Positions 1 to 11,400 of a stretch of DNA of 64,000 bases are shown here, in pieces (positions within the stretch are counted from its first letter, which is position 1; each line of letters opens with the position of its first letter). Below the pieces are notes generated by a model. That model searched no databases. It was not told where the DNA came from and saw nothing but the letters and a program-made list of their open reading frames with translations. The position numbers and the translations under genes were made by a program. This DNA comes from Chitinophagaceae bacterium (GTDB taxonomy: Bacteria; Bacteroidota; Bacteroidia; Chitinophagales; UBA10324), in contig JADJAG010000010.1 of the NCBI GenBank assembly GCA_016704325.1, positions 62,001-126,000 on the forward strand, in the 5' to 3' direction.

Positions 1-156
1 ATTTATTCATTTATTCAAAATCTATTTACCGTTCATACACTGTATTGAACCATTGGTGAAACCATTCATACACTAGGTACATCCTCACTGATGCTGCTTT
101 TCCGGATGAATAGGTTTGTGAAGTAAGACAAGTCCATTCTTCTAAAACCAATTATC

Positions 157-3100
157 ATGAAACACATTTCCAATTCTGCAAAAACCCTTAGCCTGATTGT
201 TCTGATGCTCCTTCTTGCATTTGCAAAGAATTTGCAGGCACAAAGCCCTATCATCCAAAGCCCTGTCTATGCCTGTGATGACAGTGCTGGTACTACCAGT
301 TGCATCCATGCCTGTATAGGTGATACCATCTCTTATTCGCTATCGGATAATGGTGCCGTATTAAATAGCTGGGGATTTCCAACAGGAGTGGATCTTGTTT
401 CAGGTGCAAATACTTCGCAAGTTTTCGTGGTATGGAATACGCCCGGGCAGTATTTTATCACTGCCAGTATTACGGGCTCCGATGGCTACCCCAAAAATTT
501 GGAACAATGCGTGATTGTAACCGGCGTTACTGCCGCAATCAGCTCAAATTATACTTTTACAAATGGCAACTGCATCAATATTTGCAGGGGCAGCCCTGTT
601 ACTTTCAATAACAATTCATACTCAAACATTGTCTCCAGCGAATGGGACTTTGGCGATGGAACGCCTGGCGCTCAGGCCATTGGGGTTGCTTCTGTGATCC
701 ATGAATACAATGTAGCAGGAACTTATACTGTTGTACTCACTGTAAACAGTGATTGCTGTTCAGATACTGCTCAATATTGTGTAATAGTTGATCCGAGTGC
801 CGGACCAGAAATTTCTTGCATTACTGCTGTTTGTGCAGGGCAGCAGGGAGTAATGTATTCGGGACAATCCTGTACAAACTATGAATGGGAAGTTACCGGT
901 GGCACCATTTCCGGTTCTACCTCTTCCAATCCTGTATCAGTTGATTGGGGAAATGGACCTGAAGGAACGGTGTCCCTCTTATGTAATGACCCAGGCGCCT
1001 GCAGTGTACCAACAATTGTGTCTATACCCATAATGCCGGCTGGTAACTTTGTAATTAGTGGACAGCAAAATGTCTGCGCTTCTTGTCCCGCAACCTATTC
1101 CTATTCGGCTCCTTACATACCCGGTGCACAATACCAGTGGGAATTAGATGGCTTTCCACTACAGAATTCAACTCAACCTTATATTCAAAATATTCCCTTC
1201 TGTTCCGGATCGCACACGCTTACGTGCCACATGGAAAATGATGTGCTCGATTGTGTGGGGGATGCAACACTTACGATTAATGTGATTGGTGATTTTGAAA
1301 TTTCGGGAACTGATTCCCTTTGCGTAAACACACAAGGTATTTGGAATGCGAACCTCATCCCAAATGGTCCCGGGTTAATTTGTGATTGGGAAATAAAAGA
1401 TGCAAATGGAAATATAGTTGGGTCAATTGCAATGACCAACTCGCCCGGATATCAATTCACCCTACCGGGAACATACACAGTTACTGCTACGCCAAATCCT
1501 TTATCATCGGCATGCTCACCATCAAAATCATTAACTGTGGTGGTGATCGCTGTGCCTGTGGTAAGTTTGATAAACGGTCCTGCAATCGTTTGTCCTGGAG
1601 GAATTTATTCTTACTCGGCTTTTGTAAGCAGTCCCACAGCCACCATCAATTGGGCTTTAAATGAAGGTGTAAATTTTCCTACGGGGAATGGAACAACTTT
1701 TACAGGAATATTTCCTGCCGGTTTTACAAGCGGAACTTTAACAGCCACTGTATCTGAGGGTGGTTGTTCCTCCAGCACTTCCATTAACATCAATGCTCCT
1801 GCGCAACCGCAGCCGGTAATAATACAACCTGATACTTTTCAAGTGTGCATTGGGCAATCAATCACTTATGCTGCCACACTCAGTTATCCCGGGCTTTCAA
1901 CCGTGCAATGGGTAATTAGCCCTACAAGTGCCGGAACAATTACATCCGGGCAGGGAACAAATACGGTTACTGTTTTATGGAATGGAGTGGGTGGAAATGT
2001 AACGCTTGAAGTAAATGAAACTACTTGCCTAACTCAAACAGGAAGCAATGTAATTCCTATCACTTATTTCGCAACTCCAATTATTACTGCGACTACAGTA
2101 AGTGTATGTACAGGAGTAGCAGGAATACTTTCTGCTACAGGCGGATTAAGTCACTATCAGTGGTTTTATCCAACCGGCTTGCCTGTCAGTGGTGCAACCA
2201 ATTCAACATACAGTACAAGTGTTCCCGGCAATTATTTTGTTACCGGAACAGATGTGAATGGTTGTAAAGCGAATGCCTACACACAGGCAACACAATTAAC
2301 TGAACCTATTGTTTCTGTTTTTGGCCCTGCTTCGGCACCTTGCGATCCGTTGAGTGCTACCGGAGATTTTATAGACCCACAAACATTGCAAACATTTGAT
2401 GGCAATGGGTACACTTTCGCTTGGTCCAATGGAATGCAAACAAATCCCATCATAGTTACTCAAACCGGAACTTATACCGTTACTGTAACCAATGCAGCAG
2501 GATGTACTAAAACAGAATCTTTTACTATTGGCTGCCAATGCCCTATTCCTGAATGTCCCGCTTGTGTTAATGGAGGAACCTGTACCAATGGAGTATTCGA
2601 TAACCCACCAATACTTACTGCACCAACAGGAACAAGTTATATGTGGAGCCCGAACGGAGAAACTACGCAAACGATTACAGCAAGTGTTCCCGGTATTTCA
2701 TATATCGTAACTGTATTTGACAATGCAAATATGAATTGCCCTTCTTCCGTTTACAGTTATTATGTGTTTTGCGATGGTGATGTTTGCCCATTCGAGGGAG
2801 GAAATACCACCTGCACAGCCAATGCACCCAGCTTTACCCAGGCAGGTTCAGATTGTAATACAATATCTTTTCAGGCAAATACCACCGGAGCTTGCAATAC
2901 TATTTCGGGATGGAGTTTTGGCGATGGAACATCAGGTACAGGAAATACTCCTACGCATACCTATTCTATGCCAGGTGCCTACCAGGTTTGTTATGGTATC
3001 ACACCTACTTTTGTTTGTGAAGATCCAATAAGTGCATGCGATATGGTATCCATTCCCGTAGCAGCAGACTTTAGTTTTGTTGTCAATTGCAATGTGGTCA

Positions 3101-6100
3101 CGTTTACAGATTTATCGAATACTTTGCCCGGATTTAACATTACAGGATGGAGTTGGAATTTTGGAGATAATACTCCTCCCGTTACTGCTCAATCACCAAC
3201 ACATACTTATAACGGTGGCGGACCATACTATGTGACCTTAACCATACAAGCAGGCGACTGCCAAGCAAAGATCACACATACAGTTCTTATACAGGCGCCC
3301 AATGTTAGTATCAACTTGTTGCCAGCTTTGTGTAATGCCCCTGTGCAATTATCAGCCACCATAAATAGTGGTTCAACAAATATTGTTGACTGGAGCTGGA
3401 ATTTCAATGATCCGGGAATCTCTATTTCCAATCTTCAGAATCCGGTACATACATTTCCTGCAGGTGGACCATATAATGTTAACCTCACTGTTACTGATGG
3501 ATTTGGATGTACTGCTACTGCAAACATGGATGTTACAGCCCTTGCACCTCCGCTACCATTCCCTTTGACAGGTGGAACTGCCTGTGGATCTCTTATTGTG
3601 ATGACACCGAATTCTGGAAGCTATTCTTCATTTCAATGGAGCAACAATGGAACAGAACTGCAGTTAGAAACACAATCGCAAATACTTGTTTCATCTTCTG
3701 GTAACTATTCAGTGGAAGTAACGGATGCCAACGGATGCATTATAGTAAGCACTCCGGCACAAGTAGTTATTAACCCATTGCCACCAATCAATTTGTCGGT
3801 TTCTCCGAATCCGGTTTGTTCAAATGATATTCTAACCCTTCACTCCGGTGTTTCATCTACTTATACTGTTGAATGGTTTGATATCAATCAGGTGTCACAG
3901 TTTCTCGGAGTGAATTACCAATTGCCATTGCTTGGAGCAGGTATATACCGGTACATCTGTGAAGTTACCGATCAAACTACAGGCTGCAAAAGTATTGACA
4001 CCATCACCTTTACCGTAGGAGCTTCACCAATTATCATTAGCATTTATAACACGCCGGCCATTTGTGCACCAGAGTATGTGAGTATTCTTGCCAACGCTTT
4101 TCCTACCGTAAATTATTTATGGAGCAATGGTGCCACCACACCAAGTATCAATGTGTACACGAGTGGTACTTACACACTCACTGTAACAGAACCTACGAAT
4201 GGTTGCACCGCTTCTGCTTCAGCAACGGCAACTATTTTTCCCTTGCCTGATTTAACCATGCTGCCCATCGGCTGCGATTCATCGTGTATCAATCCCACTC
4301 CGGAAACAATACATGGTCCTGATGCGCCAATAGGTGAATCCTACACTTACACCTGGATAGTGAATAATCTGTGGGTAAACAACAGTCAGGATTTAACGAT
4401 TGATGGAACACAGACATTAGGTTATGGCGTTCCGATCCCAATTAAATTAATTGTTACTACTATTAATGGATGCATTGACAGTATTGAGTTTGAATACACG
4501 CCATTGGATTGTGATTCCATTGAGTCACATTGTTATACTACTAAAGACACTATCTGGTGCAATACGGATGGAACCTACTCCTTCCAGCTCCAGGTACAGA
4601 ATAACAATGCTACTGCAAGTGCCTCTATCAAGTTGTATGATTTTACAGCTCCCTTCTTAGTTCAGGCAGTAATGGATCCACCGCCGAATCCTCAGGTCTA
4701 TCAATATACACCGCTGTATTATCAATTCCTTAATATTCCAGCCGGTGGAACGAGTGCATGGTTTCCTACCATGCCAATTATACTCAGTGTACCACCCAAT
4801 AATCAGGTACCTGTTTCCTTCTGTTTCAAATCGCTTATTATTTATGGAGATACTTGTTGCTACGATTCATTGTGTATTGAAATTCCCAATTGCGATCCTT
4901 GCGAAAACATCAGTGCAAGTTCAACAGATGCTGATTCTTCCTGCTGCAAAACGGTTTCGTTGTACAACAACTTTAATGGAAGCTATTTCACGGGCATTCA
5001 GGTAACTCCAGTTACACCTGGTGCCACCATTGGTTCTACTTATTTGGGTGGTGCATATGCAGGCACCTGGAACTCGCCGACAAATAATACTGCAACCGTT
5101 ATTTATGAACCCAATCTCAGTAACAATGGCGGATTCATCCCAACCGGAACTACCACTGACTTGTTCACGATGTGTTTATCACTTGCACCGGGAACACCTT
5201 CACCTCAAATCGTATTGCTTGATTGGTTGGTGCCCAATGCCGCAGGAACCGCAGACAGTGTTGCCTGCACCGATACGCTGAAATTCTATTGTGAGTCAGA
5301 ACCAAAAAATCTGTGCGGTACGGTTGAAGATACTATTACCTGTCTGGGTAATGGCAGTTATCAATACAGTTTCACCCTCACCAACAACAGCATGAACGCC
5401 ATTAACACGGCTGCTGTAGATGCCATCTCTCCAACAGGTTGGCTGATCGGATTTCCATCGCTCTTTTATTTCAGTCCGGCATTGGCTCCCGGAGCAAGCT
5501 ATACGCATACCTTTACTTTCAGTACTGCCTTGCCTGCAGGATCAGAAATTTGTTACCACATCACTTTACTTGATAGTATTGGTTGCTGCTGTCATGATGT
5601 GGATACTGTGTGCTTTACGTTGCCTGCTTGCGACAGCACTTTGATCACTTGCGGAGAGCGCACAACGTATGGAGCAGTAGTAGATAATAGCGGCAACATT
5701 GATTATGGCGTTCTTTTGGAATGCGGCGACGTGCTGGATCCGTACATCAATACATTGCCTGCTACCATCAGCTTTGTGGGCGGCGGTTACGTGTGCAGCG
5801 ATGGAAATCCGAGCGGATTCGTTTCGTGGTCCCTTCCCGGTGCTACGCCTTCATCAGGTTCAGGGTATCCTGTTTTTACCATCAGCACTCCGGGCAGTTA
5901 CGTTCTCACCATTTATTCGTTGTGCGATGGAAAAACATTATGTGACTCTTGTGAACTGTTCATCAACATACCCGCTACTGATACTTGCAATTGCGGTTCA
6001 TGGTCTCCGCTTTCCGTTGATATGATTGCGCCGGATGGTGCTATTACCAGCCATCCTGACCAGTCTTGCGGAGCAGTGTTCAATGATGTAGCAGTCGGAA

Positions 6101-7647
6101 CAATGGTTAACTTTTCTGCAGGTGGTTATTTGTGTTCACCAAGTAATGAGTCGTGTGTGGCCACACTTTTCTGGTCCATGCCCGGCGCAACACCATCCAG
6201 TGGATCGGGCTTGCCAATCTTCACCATAAATAATCCCGGAAGCTACACACTAACACTGCAGGGAGCCTGCGGTGTAAACACTTGTGAAATCTGTCAGTTT
6301 ACTTTTAATGTTGTTGACGAAGCGGATACATGCACTTGTGGAAACTGGGATTTCCTGCTTGCCCAATCTGTAAATCCTGATGGCACTACTTCATTTAACC
6401 CAATTATGTGCGGCGACAATCTTACAGGTATTGAGCCTGGTGCAACAACTACAATCATGGCGAACTACCTGTGCAATACCAACGATTGTGCACCCACTTT
6501 CTTCTGGGTAGTCAATGGTCCATCAACAACTGAAGTTGGAACCAGCGGATTCCCCTCCGACATTCACATGGACGAACCGGGCACTTATACCTTTACCATC
6601 ACACCAACGTGCGGTGGAAATGAGTGCAGCCCTTGTGTCTTCACCATCACCGTTGGTACAGATGAGGAAGAATGCAACTGTGGATATTGGACAAACCATG
6701 ACATCGCTCTGGATGAACCGGCTACTGATGTACCAATTGTATTAACCAATCAGTCATGCGGTGCCATCTTCAACGACATACCTGCCGGAACAACCGTTAA
6801 CTTTTCTTCCGGTGGTTATCTCTGCTCACCAAGCAATGAATCGTGTGTGGCTGCCCTCTCCTGGTCAATGCCCGGAGCAACACCATCGAGCGGATCAGGC
6901 TTGCCTTCCTTCACCTTAAACAATCCGGGAACTTACACACTTACCATGCAAGGAACCTGTGGTGTAAATACGTGTGAGCAGTGTGATTATACTTTTAATG
7001 TTGACAGCGCTTTGGTAGCATGTGCTTGTGGAACGTGGTCGCCATTCGACATCACAACCAGCAGTTCAACATTCACCAATCAACAGTGTGGAGCAAGCTA
7101 TTTCTCCAAGAAGGGACAACCCATTTCAATAAACGGTATGTACAATTGCTTAGGAGGTGGCGGAACCTGCGCTGCTACTTATTCATGGGCTGTGAAAATT
7201 AATGGTACGTATGTTTTGGGTGGAAGCACACTGCCCATCAATTTCACACCATTAAGTTCGGGAAGTTGTACTGTTACAATATCCGGACTTTGCAATGGAA
7301 CACTGTGCGAAGCGTGTTCATTTAACTTCCATATTATCAGTCAACCCGCACCACCTGATGGATTGAGTGTTTTGAATACAGGCTCTGTAAACAATGTGGA
7401 ACTAATGGCAGCTCCCAATCCGGCACAGGATGTTGTAACTCTTCGTTTGTCCTCAGCTAATCCTGAAAGCGGAATGATCGTATGGTATGATGACCTGGGC
7501 ATTGCACGAAAACAAACATTTACACAATGGGATGGCAGCGAAATTGAAATAGAAATGAATGTGAGTGATCTGGCAGGTGGAATCTATTTCGTTCACTTCA
7601 ATGGAATTGCGGGAAGCGGGTTTACTAAAGTAATCGTTTACCGCTGA
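157..7647 (+). CDS. Giant secreted PKD/Ig-like repeat protein with T9SS sorting domain
   Basis: 2496-aa protein with an N-terminal signal peptide of about 29 residues ending in AQA. PKD-type beta-sandwich domains are marked by WDFGDG or WNFGD near residues 156-198, 915-950, 995-1030 and 1075-1115, each closed by an HTY/HEY...G.Y.V pattern. Between them lie Ig-like modules with TVTVT strands. Residues 1828-2398 hold five tandem Cys-rich repeats of about 113 residues that begin C.CG.W and contain a GATPSSGSG loop. The last 80 residues form a T9SS C-terminal sorting domain (APNPAQD...GGIYFVHF...KVIVYR), so export across the outer membrane and anchoring or release at the surface is expected. No catalytic motif was seen; an adhesin or matrix role is inference. 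The 2237-aa product at 8478 is a full-length paralogue. The start was chosen because the signal peptide begins directly at this ATG. Confidence 0.93.
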   Translation: MKHISNSAKTLSLIVLMLLLAFAKNLQAQSPIIQSPVYACDDSAGTTSCIHACIGDTISYSLSDNGAVLNSWGFPTGVDLVSGANTSQVFVVWNTPGQYFITASITGSDGYPKNLEQCVIVTGVTAAISSNYTFTNGNCINICRGSPVTFNNNSYSNIVSSEWDFGDGTPGAQAIGVASVIHEYNVAGTYTVVLTVNSDCCSDTAQYCVIVDPSAGPEISCITAVCAGQQGVMYSGQSCTNYEWEVTGGTISGSTSSNPVSVDWGNGPEGTVSLLCNDPGACSVPTIVSIPIMPAGNFVISGQQNVCASCPATYSYSAPYIPGAQYQWELDGFPLQNSTQPYIQNIPFCSGSHTLTCHMENDVLDCVGDATLTINVIGDFEISGTDSLCVNTQGIWNANLIPNGPGLICDWEIKDANGNIVGSIAMTNSPGYQFTLPGTYTVTATPNPLSSACSPSKSLTVVVIAVPVVSLINGPAIVCPGGIYSYSAFVSSPTATINWALNEGVNFPTGNGTTFTGIFPAGFTSGTLTATVSEGGCSSSTSININAPAQPQPVIIQPDTFQVCIGQSITYAATLSYPGLSTVQWVISPTSAGTITSGQGTNTVTVLWNGVGGNVTLEVNETTCLTQTGSNVIPITYFATPIITATTVSVCTGVAGILSATGGLSHYQWFYPTGLPVSGATNSTYSTSVPGNYFVTGTDVNGCKANAYTQATQLTEPIVSVFGPASAPCDPLSATGDFIDPQTLQTFDGNGYTFAWSNGMQTNPIIVTQTGTYTVTVTNAAGCTKTESFTIGCQCPIPECPACVNGGTCTNGVFDNPPILTAPTGTSYMWSPNGETTQTITASVPGISYIVTVFDNANMNCPSSVYSYYVFCDGDVCPFEGGNTTCTANAPSFTQAGSDCNTISFQANTTGACNTISGWSFGDGTSGTGNTPTHTYSMPGAYQVCYGITPTFVCEDPISACDMVSIPVAADFSFVVNCNVVTFTDLSNTLPGFNITGWSWNFGDNTPPVTAQSPTHTYNGGGPYYVTLTIQAGDCQAKITHTVLIQAPNVSINLLPALCNAPVQLSATINSGSTNIVDWSWNFNDPGISISNLQNPVHTFPAGGPYNVNLTVTDGFGCTATANMDVTALAPPLPFPLTGGTACGSLIVMTPNSGSYSSFQWSNNGTELQLETQSQILVSSSGNYSVEVTDANGCIIVSTPAQVVINPLPPINLSVSPNPVCSNDILTLHSGVSSTYTVEWFDINQVSQFLGVNYQLPLLGAGIYRYICEVTDQTTGCKSIDTITFTVGASPIIISIYNTPAICAPEYVSILANAFPTVNYLWSNGATTPSINVYTSGTYTLTVTEPTNGCTASASATATIFPLPDLTMLPIGCDSSCINPTPETIHGPDAPIGESYTYTWIVNNLWVNNSQDLTIDGTQTLGYGVPIPIKLIVTTINGCIDSIEFEYTPLDCDSIESHCYTTKDTIWCNTDGTYSFQLQVQNNNATASASIKLYDFTAPFLVQAVMDPPPNPQVYQYTPLYYQFLNIPAGGTSAWFPTMPIILSVPPNNQVPVSFCFKSLIIYGDTCCYDSLCIEIPNCDPCENISASSTDADSSCCKTVSLYNNFNGSYFTGIQVTPVTPGATIGSTYLGGAYAGTWNSPTNNTATVIYEPNLSNNGGFIPTGTTTDLFTMCLSLAPGTPSPQIVLLDWLVPNAAGTADSVACTDTLKFYCESEPKNLCGTVEDTITCLGNGSYQYSFTLTNNSMNAINTAAVDAISPTGWLIGFPSLFYFSPALAPGASYTHTFTFSTALPAGSEICYHITLLDSIGCCCHDVDTVCFTLPACDSTLITCGERTTYGAVVDNSGNIDYGVLLECGDVLDPYINTLPATISFVGGGYVCSDGNPSGFVSWSLPGATPSSGSGYPVFTISTPGSYVLTIYSLCDGKTLCDSCELFINIPATDTCNCGSWSPLSVDMIAPDGAITSHPDQSCGAVFNDVAVGTMVNFSAGGYLCSPSNESCVATLFWSMPGATPSSGSGLPIFTINNPGSYTLTLQGACGVNTCEICQFTFNVVDEADTCTCGNWDFLLAQSVNPDGTTSFNPIMCGDNLTGIEPGATTTIMANYLCNTNDCAPTFFWVVNGPSTTEVGTSGFPSDIHMDEPGTYTFTITPTCGGNECSPCVFTITVGTDEEECNCGYWTNHDIALDEPATDVPIVLTNQSCGAIFNDIPAGTTVNFSSGGYLCSPSNESCVAALSWSMPGATPSSGSGLPSFTLNNPGTYTLTMQGTCGVNTCEQCDYTFNVDSALVACACGTWSPFDITTSSSTFTNQQCGASYFSKKGQPISINGMYNCLGGGGTCAATYSWAVKINGTYVLGGSTLPINFTPLSSGSCTVTISGLCNGTLCEACSFNFHIISQPAPPDGLSVLNTGSVNNVELMAAPNPAQDVVTLRLSSANPESGMIVWYDDLGIARKQTFTQWDGSEIEIEMNVSDLAGGIYFVHFNGIAGSGFTKVIVYR

Positions 7648-7665
7648 AATTAACGTTGCAAGATC

Positions 7666-7706
7666 AAAACCCTCCTGTTGGAAATATCCGGCAGGAGGGT
7701 TTTTTG
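7666..7706 (+). terminator. Rho-independent terminator after the first giant gene
   Basis: A CCCTCCTG / CAGGAGGG stem with a 14-base loop is followed by a run of T, starting 19 bases after the stop codon. It ends transcription of the 2496-aa gene before the second giant gene. Confidence 0.9.
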
Positions 7707-8095
7707 TATTAGCAAATTCCCAGCATTCATTGAGTTAACCTTTTAAAGTAAATAATTGAAAGGTGGAATTGAATAACATAGCCTGCACGCAACACTCATT
7801 TACGAAGCAACTGTAAAACTTTCAACCGGTATTTATCAATATTCATTATTCCTAATTGGAAAAATAACCGACAGCAAACAAATGGTGATTGCGAAGTAAA
7901 CAACTATTCATATCGCTGTTTATTACATCGAAACTATAAAGCCGCCTCTGTATTGAGGTGGTTTTTTTAACGTATGGATTTACGCTCATAAGCCGGAAAC
8001 GTCTCATTAAAGCTTCTCAGGATTAAACTAACCATACACTTATTCTCCATTTCCACACACTTATTTCCCCCATCAATACATCTATTAGTTAATTC
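7707..8095. other. Intergenic region without a recognisable gene
   Basis: AT-rich spacer of about 390 bases. Apart from the second hairpin terminator at 7941-7968 I see no coding pattern and no repeat shared with other parts of the window. A terminator with no open gene before it suggests that a small gene or RNA once occupied 7730-7940, but nothing in the sequence identifies it. Confidence 0.4.
7941..7968 (+). terminator. Terminator-like hairpin without a preceding gene
   Basis: A CCGCCTC / GAGGTGG stem (one G-T pair) with a 6-base loop is followed by seven T. It is oriented to stop plus-strand transcription, but the nearest upstream gene already has its own terminator 240 bases earlier. 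Confidence 0.7.
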
Positions 8096-8452
8096 TTGTA
8101 TTTCAGGGTATCCAATGCATACATTGATGCCTGGATGCAAGAAAAAAGTATCATCATCGAAGACAATAACAACGAGAATTGGGATACTTATCAACCCAAT
8201 GCTGTGCTGGTACAGTTTACCGGCTATGCGCAAATACGCTTCACAAAAAAGACGGCTGATGCCGTCAATATTTACAAGCGAAATACCAATGATCAATCCT
8301 GGGAATTTATTGCCACAGCAGTCAACTCACCGTATGATGATCATGATGCGGAAGACGACTGGGAATACTGTGTGAGGGGTATTAAGGACAACAAGGAGAT
8401 AGGAATTCCGATCCTGCTTCCAGCCATTTCAAAGAATAACATTTCACAATAA
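8096..8452 (+). CDS. Small fn3-like orphan ORF, possibly a 5'-truncated gene
   Basis: Open frame of 118 codons that would need a TTG start at 8096; the first in-frame ATG is at 8135, and an in-frame stop lies just upstream. The product ends with a fibronectin-III-like pattern: DAVNIYKR, WEFIATAVNSPYDDH, then EYCVRGIKDNKEIG. These are the usual last strands of fn3-like modules in Bacteroidota proteins. There is no signal peptide and no full domain, so it may be the surviving 3' end of a longer gene. It ends 25 bases before the start of the second giant gene and could be co-transcribed with it. The family call is from pattern only. Confidence 0.45.
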   Translation: MYFRVSNAYIDAWMQEKSIIIEDNNNENWDTYQPNAVLVQFTGYAQIRFTKKTADAVNIYKRNTNDQSWEFIATAVNSPYDDHDAEDDWEYCVRGIKDNKEIGIPILLPAISKNNISQ

Positions 8453-8477
8453 TTTTTTCAACCATAAATATTTTTTT

Positions 8478-11400
8478 ATGAAAACCTTTTTACTGCGCTC
8501 TCTCCTTCTCCTTGGTGCATTTTTTTGCCTGCAAAACAGCAGCCTGGCACAGCCATACGAGAAAATAGAACAGGATATCAAGTATCCATGCGATACCCTT
8601 TCTCAAGGGGGTGGCACCGGTGAATCATGCGTTCATGTTTGCCTTGGCGATACAGTAAAGTATAGTACCGTTCTTCAAGGTACTTACAAATGGGATCTAA
8701 TAGGTGATGGTACAATACTTAGCGGTGCCGGCACCAACGAGATTACGGTGGTCTGGAATTCACCCGGACAATACTTTGTAGTGGTAACTGTTACCGGATC
8801 TGATGGCCAGCCAATCTCCCTGCACCTTTGTGTGATAGTGGAACCTGGCGTTACTGCAGTTATTGGTTTTGATCCCAACCTTACCATCTTTAATGGCTGC
8901 ATAAAAATTTGTAACAACACTGCTGTCACTTTTAACAGCACCGGCTCATTTGCCAATATAGTCAGTGCCGACTGGGATTTCGGAGACGGCTTTACCACAT
9001 CCACTAACGGAAGCGTTGTGACCCATACTTACAATACTCCCGGAACTTATACGGTTGTACTTACTGCTCACAGTGCCTGTTGTAGTGATACGGCACAGTA
9101 TTGCGTAATTGTTGATTCCTTATCAGGACCTGATATTTATTGTATTTCTCCGGTATGCGGTGGAACGGAAGCCGTGCAGTATTGTACCAATGCCGTATGT
9201 TCAACTTATAGCTGGACCATCAACGGAGGAATCATTCCAGGAGCCACCAATCAAAATTGCGTAACCGTTGATTGGGGTGCAGGGCCTGTTGGAACACTCT
9301 CACTGGCCACGACGAACTGCGTGCCGGCTACCTGTCCTGTTGCTACTGTTGCCACTATACCCATCATGCCTAATGGAACTTTTAATATTGGCGGCCCTAT
9401 CGTGGCCTGTATTGGTTCCACAAATACGTATTCAGCACCTTACATTCCCGGAGCACAATATACCTGGACGTTTACGGAGCCTTGTGGTCCATCGACAACA
9501 ATACTTCCGTATTCCTCACCACCCTATTTACAGAATCTCAGCTTCCCGTGTGCGGGTACTTATGTTATACAGTGTCACATGAGTAATGATGTATTAGAAT
9601 GCGAAGGTGATGCAACACTGACGATAACAGTAGTGGATGATTTTACTATTTCCGGACCAGATTCATTATGTGAAAACAGCGCCGGCACTTTTTCTGCACT
9701 TCAGAATTTTCTTCCTTTCAATTGTAATTGGACCACCTTGCCTAATGTAGGAACAGTATCAAACAGTCCTAATGCAAGTTTTAATTTCACTGCTGCCGGT
9801 ACTTATGTAATTACTGCGGTGCCTGCTGTTGCCAATACTTCCTGTGTACCAAGTCAATCTATAACCGTAGTGGTATTGCCCGCTCCATTACAGGCAACCA
9901 TCAGCCCTAACCCGCTGGTTTGTCCGGCTACACCTTACAGTTATACAGCATCAGGTTCAGGACCTGGCGTTACTTATAATTGGACCTCAACAGGCGGAAT
10001 AACTTTTAATAACCCGACTGCGAATCCTGTTTCGGCGACAATTCCCGGCGTATTTACTTCCGGAACAATTACCGTGACGCCCGTAAGTTCCATTGGTTGC
10101 CCGGGGTTACCGACTACCATTCCGGTCACGGGCTATGCAACACCAACACCTTCTATAACGGGTCCTTCCAGTTCTTGTCCGGATACAAATATGACGTACA
10201 ATATTTCACTTACCTATCCGGGAAGCTCTGCGGTGAACATCACCATAAATCCGTCCAATGCGGGAGTGATTGTAAGTCAAACGGCAACTACAGTAGTTAT
10301 CAAATGGTTTGTAATCAGTCCTTCGCAGGCAACGATTACGATCACTGAAACCATTTGCGGCAATCTCACCGGTAGCTTCACTACTCCAATCATTAATATT
10401 CTTCCTTTACCAATTATTACAGCAGCTGCAACTTCCGGTTGCAACGGGGTAAACACCACGCTTTCCGGAACAGGAGGGGTTACTTATAATTGGTTTTTAG
10501 CAAGCGGTACATCGCTTGGATCAGGAAATCCATTTTCTACACCATATGTAGCACCTGGTAATTATTATGTGGTAGCTACTGCTGCCAATGGATGCAAAGC
10601 TATTGCTTATACACAGGCAGCTACGTATCCGGAGCCAACGGTTTCCATTACAGGACCCACATCAGCGGCTTGCGATCCCGCTACCGGATTGTTTTCACCG
10701 GCAGTTACTCTTACAACTCCTAACGGTCCATATACTTTCTTATGGTCAAATGGCAGTACGAGTTATACTACTTCTGTAACGAATCCCGGAACGTATACTG
10801 TTACCGTAACTACTTCGAATGGTTGTATAAAAACACAAACGCATACGGTTAATTGCGCTTGCGGTTCTCCCTGTCCGACCTGCATCGATGGCGGAGCCTG
10901 CGACGGGAACGGAATTTTAGTTAGCTCGCAAATACTTACCGCCCCTTCAGGAAACAGTTACCTATGGTCTCCCGGAAATCAAACCACACAAACTATCAGT
11001 ACCAATATTCCGGGAGTTTTGTATTCCGTAGTGGTAACTGATAACAGTAATATTCCTTGCCCTCAAACCACCTATTCTTTCTACTTACACTGTACCAATG
11101 ATACATGCCCTTATAGTGGAAATCCGACCTGTACAGCCAATACACCCATTGTAACACAAGGCAATCCGAATTGCAACAACTTCACTTTTCAAACCAATGC
11201 AACCTGTACTGGTACGGCGAGCTGGAATTTTGGAGATGGAAGTTTTGGTGCATCAGGTAATACCGTAACCCACAGTTATACTCAAGTTGGAACCTACCAG
11301 GTTTGTTATGGATTTGCAGGCAACCCGCCTTGCGATCCGGGTGCTTCAGCCTGTACTACTATTACCGTTCCGGTGGCTGCCAACTTCAGTACATTAATAA

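Noticed and set aside
66..254. Minus-strand 62-codon frame at the window start
   Set aside because: Overlaps the signal peptide of the 2496-aa gene in antisense, shows no family pattern and has no independent support.
7967..8296. Minus-strand 109-codon frame
   Set aside because: It is antisense to the fn3-like fragment; the plus-strand reading has the recognisable protein pattern.
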